From: Halobacteriales archaeon QS_1_69_70
GTDB lineage: Archaea; Halobacteriota; Halobacteria; Halobacteriales; Haloarculaceae
Assembly (NCBI GenBank): GCA_003021005.1
Contig: PXRI01000013.1
Span: 62,001 to 126,000, forward strand
DNA: 64,000 nucleotides
Reading direction: 5' to 3'
Shown here: piece after piece, positions 60,540 through 64,000 of the stretch
Layout of the letters: the number at the start of each line of letters is the position of its first letter
How positions within the stretch are numbered: position 1 is the stretch's first letter
Notes under the pieces: generated by a model
What the model saw: the letters and a program-made list of their open reading frames with translations, nothing else
The model's database searches: none
Told to the model about the DNA's origin: nothing
Program-made: the position numbers and the translations under genes

Positions 60540-63445
60540 CCGGGCCCTCCGCGCCGGTCCCGGACGAGGTCGGCGGGCGTCGCCCGGACGAGGGCGACGG
60601 TCGCCAGCCCCGCGCTGACCGCCACGACCACCAGGGCGGCGAGGGCGACGCCCGCGGCGACGACGGGGTCAAGTGCCGGGAGGAGCCGCACGCCGTAGAC
60701 GGTCAGCCGGCCGGCCCGGTCGAGCGCCAGGAGGCCGAGGCCGGCGACGACGGCGGCGACGGCCGTCGCGACGACGCCGACGCGGAGCGCGTCGCCGACC
60801 ACGAGGCGGGCGATCCGCCGCGGCGGGGCGCCGGTGGCCCGGTTGATGCCGAGCGCACGACGGCGGGCGCGGACCGCCGCCGCGAACGTGGCCGTCGTCG
60901 CGCCGACGGTCATCAGCGCCGCGAGCCCGACCAGGGCGGCGGCCATCAGCCGCAGGTCCCCGAAGGCGACCCGGACGGCGTCGCCGACCGGCGAGGCGCT
61001 CGTCCGGCCCCCGGCCGCGACGGCGGCCGGGATCCGCTCGTCGCCCGTGACGGTGTAGTTGCGCTCGGCGATCGGCCGGCCGTCCACCCTGGCGGTGACG
61101 GTGTACTCGCCGGGCGGTCGTCGGGCGAGCCGCCGGGTGACGGTCCGGCGCTCGCCGGGCGGTACCCGGAGCGTGCGCGTGGTGTCGCCGGTCGGGCCGC
61201 CGATGGCCGCCTCGGCGGCCAGCGTCCCGTTCCAGGGATTGCGAACCGATAGCGTCGCCGTGGGCCGGACGAGGACGTCGGGGTCGTCGGGGCGGACGGC
61301 CAGGGCCGCGGTCGGCCGACGGGTCGCGTTCGCGCGGACGTCGACGGTCGTCCTGGCGGCCGTCGGGCCGTCGCCGGCGACGACCTCGCGGGTGCCGGTG
61401 GTGGAAAGCGGGACGCGGACCGTGCCGTTGCGGTCGGTCCGGCGGACGGCGTGCTCGACCCGGACCGCGACGTCGTGGCCTGGCGCGCCGGTGGCGTCGA
61501 CGACGGTGACGAGCGGGCGCGATCCGGGCGGCGCCGTCGCGGGGGCGCCCTGTATCGAGAGCTGGTCCCGGCGCTGTACCGATACGCGCCGGGACACGCC
61601 GGCGGTCTCGAGGTCGTAGGTGCCCGCGCTGACCGGTCGGAACTCGACGGTCCGCCGGGTGGTCTCGCCGGGCGACAGCCCCACGTCGAGGTCGCGGCGC
61701 TGGTCGCCGAACGCGACGCCCAACGTCCCGTTCGTCTCGGTCGGGTCGGCGTTCGACAGCGCCACCTCGACGTCGACGGGCTCGCCGGCGACGGGGTCAT
61801 CAGCGGGCCGGATCGACGTGACGACCAGGCCGTCGCCGCTCGGTGCCGGGAGGCGGTCGGCGCGGACGACGTTGACCCGGCCGTCGCGGACGCTCGAGAG
61901 GTGTCTGGCGGTCGGCAGCGAGACAAGGAGCGCGCCGCCCTCGGCGCCCGGGGCGTCGTACCGGCCGACGACCCGGACGCGGGCGAGGGCGGCCCTGGTG
62001 CTGCCGCCGATGGTGACGGTGTCGCCGACATCGAGGTCGGCATCGAGGTTCGCGCCGGCGACGGCCTCGTCCGGGCCGCGCGGGCGGCGGCCCTCGACGA
62101 TGGTCGCGCCGGTCACGGCCGCGTAGTCGCCGTAGTCGACGCCCCGCATCGGGAGCGGGTTGCCGTCCCGGACGCCGAACAGCAGGATCTCGCCGCTGGC
62201 GTCGACGCCCCGGGCCCGGAGCGCGTCGGCGTAGCCGGCCGGGACCTGGCTCGCGACCGGATGGCCGGCGCCCGGTTCGGAGATAGTCGCCCGGTCGGTC
62301 GCGGTCACGGGCGCGAGGGCGGCGCCGCCGGCGACGACCACCGAGGACACGAGGAGGAACGCCGAAAGCGTCGCGGCGGTCGGGACGAGCGCCCGGGCGT
62401 CGAGCACAGCCAGCGACAGGGGGCCGTCGGCGGCGTCGGCGCCGTCGATCCGGGCCGGCGGCACCGTCGCGGCCCGCCGGGCCGCCAGGACGCCGCCGAC
62501 CGTGGCGACGGCGACCATCGTAACCAGCATCCCGATAACGATCCCCGCCGTCCGCGCGGTGAGGTCGACCGACAGCGAGGTGGGCACCCCGAGGGCGGTG
62601 GCGGCGTTCACGGCAGCGTTGGCGGCTATGACTCCGACGGCGTAGCCGAGCGCGACCCCCACGCCGCCGAGGAGCGCGGCCCGGCATCCGAACAGGCCCA
62701 GCACCGTCCGCGGGGTCGCGCCGGTCGCCCGCAGGACCCGGATGGCGTCCCGTCGGTCGGCGACCGCGATCCGGGTCGTGCTGAACGCCGTGATGCCGAC
62801 CAGCAGGCCGCCGCCGGCGGCGACGAGGCCCACGACGCCGAGGAGCTGGCCGGTGCCGGCCGCGAAGAACCGGACGACGCCCCGGAGCGGCACCTCGCCG
62901 CCACCCTCCTCGACGACGATGGCGCCGGAGGGGCCGAGGGCGGTCATCGTCTCGGGGGTGACCGCGTACCAGGACGGCGGGAGGATGGAATCCCGGCGCG
63001 GCTCGACGTCCAGGGTGACCGCGGTCTCGCCCGTGACGCGGTGGGTCCCCGGGCCGTCGATCGCCCCCAGGGTCGGGCCGCCGGCGGCGAGTCGCCGCTG
63101 GCCGTACGTACGGTCGGTGCCCCGCGGCACCGCCACGGCGCGGGTGGCGGCGCCGTCAGGGCCGGTCACCTCGGTCACGGCCACCACGACGGCGCCGGGG
63201 CCGGCGGCGGCCTCGGCGGCCGCCGTCGATCCGTAGTAGGTCGCGCTGCCCGGCGACTCCAGGCCCGCCGCGATGGCGGCGGTCTGATCGCCGGCCGCGA
63301 CCACGAAAAGCACCGTCCCGACCAGGAAGGCGACGGTCACCGCGATCACGACGACGGCCAGGCGGTCCTCGCGCGACCACCGGAACAGGAGCGCCCGGCG
63401 GTAGCTCGCCCCACGGGAGCGGCCGGCCGGACGATCGGGGTTCAT
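60536..63445 (-). CDS. FtsX/MacB-type ABC permease with extracellular Ig-like insertion
   Basis: 969 residues from the ATG at 63445 (MNPDRPAGRSRGASYRRALLF). N-terminal span at 28-50, a periplasmic-type domain, three spans (GQLLGVVGLVAAGGGLLVGITAF, CRAALLGGVGVALGYAVGVIAAN, IVIGMLVTMVAVATVGGVLA), a second unit with a span near 350, a MacB-core-like region and two or three Ig-like/CARDB segments (VDVEVALSNADPTETNGTL, VTVVDATGAPGHDVAVRVEHA). Three C-terminal spans close with the FtsX domain. Works with the ATPase at 58166. Confidence 0.85.
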   Translation of the reverse strand: MNPDRPAGRSRGASYRRALLFRWSREDRLAVVVIAVTVAFLVGTVLFVVAAGDQTAAIAAGLESPGSATYYGSTAAAEAAAGPGAVVVAVTEVTGPDGAATRAVAVPRGTDRTYGQRRLAAGGPTLGAIDGPGTHRVTGETAVTLDVEPRRDSILPPSWYAVTPETMTALGPSGAIVVEEGGGEVPLRGVVRFFAAGTGQLLGVVGLVAAGGGLLVGITAFSTTRIAVADRRDAIRVLRATGATPRTVLGLFGCRAALLGGVGVALGYAVGVIAANAAVNAATALGVPTSLSVDLTARTAGIVIGMLVTMVAVATVGGVLAARRAATVPPARIDGADAADGPLSLAVLDARALVPTAATLSAFLLVSSVVVAGGAALAPVTATDRATISEPGAGHPVASQVPAGYADALRARGVDASGEILLFGVRDGNPLPMRGVDYGDYAAVTGATIVEGRRPRGPDEAVAGANLDADLDVGDTVTIGGSTRAALARVRVVGRYDAPGAEGGALLVSLPTARHLSSVRDGRVNVVRADRLPAPSGDGLVVTSIRPADDPVAGEPVDVEVALSNADPTETNGTLGVAFGDQRRDLDVGLSPGETTRRTVEFRPVSAGTYDLETAGVSRRVSVQRRDQLSIQGAPATAPPGSRPLVTVVDATGAPGHDVAVRVEHAVRRTDRNGTVRVPLSTTGTREVVAGDGPTAARTTVDVRANATRRPTAALAVRPDDPDVLVRPTATLSVRNPWNGTLAAEAAIGGPTGDTTRTLRVPPGERRTVTRRLARRPPGEYTVTARVDGRPIAERNYTVTGDERIPAAVAAGGRTSASPVGDAVRVAFGDLRLMAAALVGLAALMTVGATTATFAAAVRARRRALGINRATGAPPRRIARLVVGDALRVGVVATAVAAVVAGLGLLALDRAGRLTVYGVRLLPALDPVVAAGVALAALVVVAVSAGLATVALVRATPADLVRDRRGGPG

Positions 63446-63475
63446 CGCTGACACGCGGAGTGGACGGGAGTGACC

Positions 63476-63483
63476 GTAAAACC
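63476..63483 (-). promoter_or_regulatory. TATA box of the permease operon
   Basis: The minus strand reads GGTTTTAC, 31-38 bases before the ATG at 63445. Confidence 0.4.
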
Positions 63484-63560
63484 GCTTCGCATCGACGGCG
63501 CACCGGTCCTCTGCGGGACTCACAGTGGAGGTGTTCTCACAGCCGGATAACGCCGACACC

Positions 63561-63570
63561 CCCTTAAGGG
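63561..63570. promoter_or_regulatory. Palindrome CCCTTAAGGG at the padR promoter
   Basis: A perfect ten-base palindrome containing the TATA-like CTTAAG, 39-48 bases upstream of the padR ATG. A good candidate operator for autorepression by PadR and for control of the divergent permease operon. Confidence 0.5.
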
Positions 63571-63608
63571 ACAGGGCTGCGTAACCGCGGTAGAGTGAGG
63601 ACCCAGCC

Positions 63609-64000
63609 ATGACCACGAACTCCCAGGGGACCTCCGTCGAGGAACTCTGCCGCAAACTGGATGGCATCGAGTCGCCGGACGCGACCGACGAGACCGGCGC
63701 GGGCCGGTCCGAGGCCTTCGTCGCCGAGGCCACCGCCGGCATAGATACCGGGGAGAGCTTCAGCTTCCTCGAGCGGCTCGTCAAGGAGTCACTCGACGAG
63801 TTGCTCGTCGTCCTCGTCGCGGTTCGGGACGGCGGGGCCCACGGCGAGGGCCTGATGGGCGACATGGCCGACGTCTTCGACGTCCGTCTCAGCCCCGGCA
63901 CGGTCTACCCGAGGCTCCACGAACTCGAGGAGGAGGGCATCCTGGAGGTGCACGAACTCGTCCGCACCAAGGAGTACCGGATCGCCGACCCCGAGGCGGC
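63609..64000 (+). CDS. PadR-family transcriptional regulator (runs off the window)
   Basis: About 130 residues visible from the ATG at 63609 (MTTNSQGTSVEELCRKLDG); not in the ORF track because it has no stop inside the window. An N-terminal extension of about 55 residues precedes the PadR winged helix: VKESLDELLVVLVAVRDGGAHGEGLMGDMADVF, the recognition region LSPGTVYPRLHELEEEGILE, and the wing VRTKEYRIADPEAA. The C-terminus is missing only because of the window boundary. Divergent from the FtsX-type permease, its probable target. Confidence 0.85.
   Translation, partial: MTTNSQGTSVEELCRKLDGIESPDATDETGAGRSEAFVAEATAGIDTGESFSFLERLVKESLDELLVVLVAVRDGGAHGEGLMGDMADVFDVRLSPGTVYPRLHELEEEGILEVHELVRTKEYRIADPEA

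Overview
The window is chromosomal DNA of a haloarchaeon (class Halobacteria). The evidence is the very high GC content, acidic proteins, TATA boxes about 20-30 bases before many start codons (leaderless mRNAs), and archaeal gene content: aMBF1, archaeal-type triosephosphate isomerase, bacterio-opsin-activator HTH regulators, F420-dependent LLM oxidoreductases and many haloarchaea-only DUFs. I do not assign a genus. I saw no rRNA, tRNA, CRISPR array or intact insertion sequence.

Layout. 0-12.8 kb is housekeeping: a HerA-like protein whose ATPase motifs are degenerate, tpiA, aMBF1, a CDP-alcohol phosphatidyltransferase / AK6-type kinase / hisC operon with 4-base overlaps, mobA and yqeC (molybdenum/selenium cofactor genes) around an atypical SDR, then FAH hydrolase, GNAT, UPF0173, OsmC and DUF5799. 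12.9-21.6 kb is the branched-chain amino-acid block, all on the minus strand: leuA, then ilvB-ilvN-ilvC-small ORF-leuC-leuD-leuB as one tightly overlapped operon. Its roughly 195-base leader carries a candidate leader peptide running into a perfect hairpin, which resembles an attenuator. 21.9-24.0 kb has a gamma-carbonic anhydrase, a PEBP/YbhB lipoprotein and a frameshifted flavin-reductase-like gene.

24.1-32.9 kb looks like an accessory island. Its codon use is less GC-rich, and it holds a rhodanese-metallo-beta-lactamase protein with an adjacent Bat-type regulator and MFS carrier, a membrane protein, a methyltransferase, a Tat cupredoxin fused to SHOCT, and an ABC-2 exporter with its own Bat-type regulator. 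A broken PPOX-family gene lies at each side, and the right-hand one seems to have lost its 5' end at the junction.

33-64 kb is mostly envelope functions. There are two MoxR-DUF58-transglutaminase/DUF4129 modules (34.6-41.9 and 49.3-56.8 kb), each split over convergent or divergent transcription units. The first has a transglutaminase lacking its catalytic cysteine. Between them lie an F420 oxidoreductase, a nucleotide-sugar epimerase, a broken DUF1616 gene, a sugar nucleotidyltransferase and pckA. The window ends with a MacB/FtsX-like permease carrying an extracellular Ig-like segment, a polytopic membrane protein, a LolD-like ATPase and a divergent, truncated PadR regulator.

Several genes are interrupted by single-base shifts, mostly in G/C runs. 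These may be real decay or assembly errors, and the entries say so.
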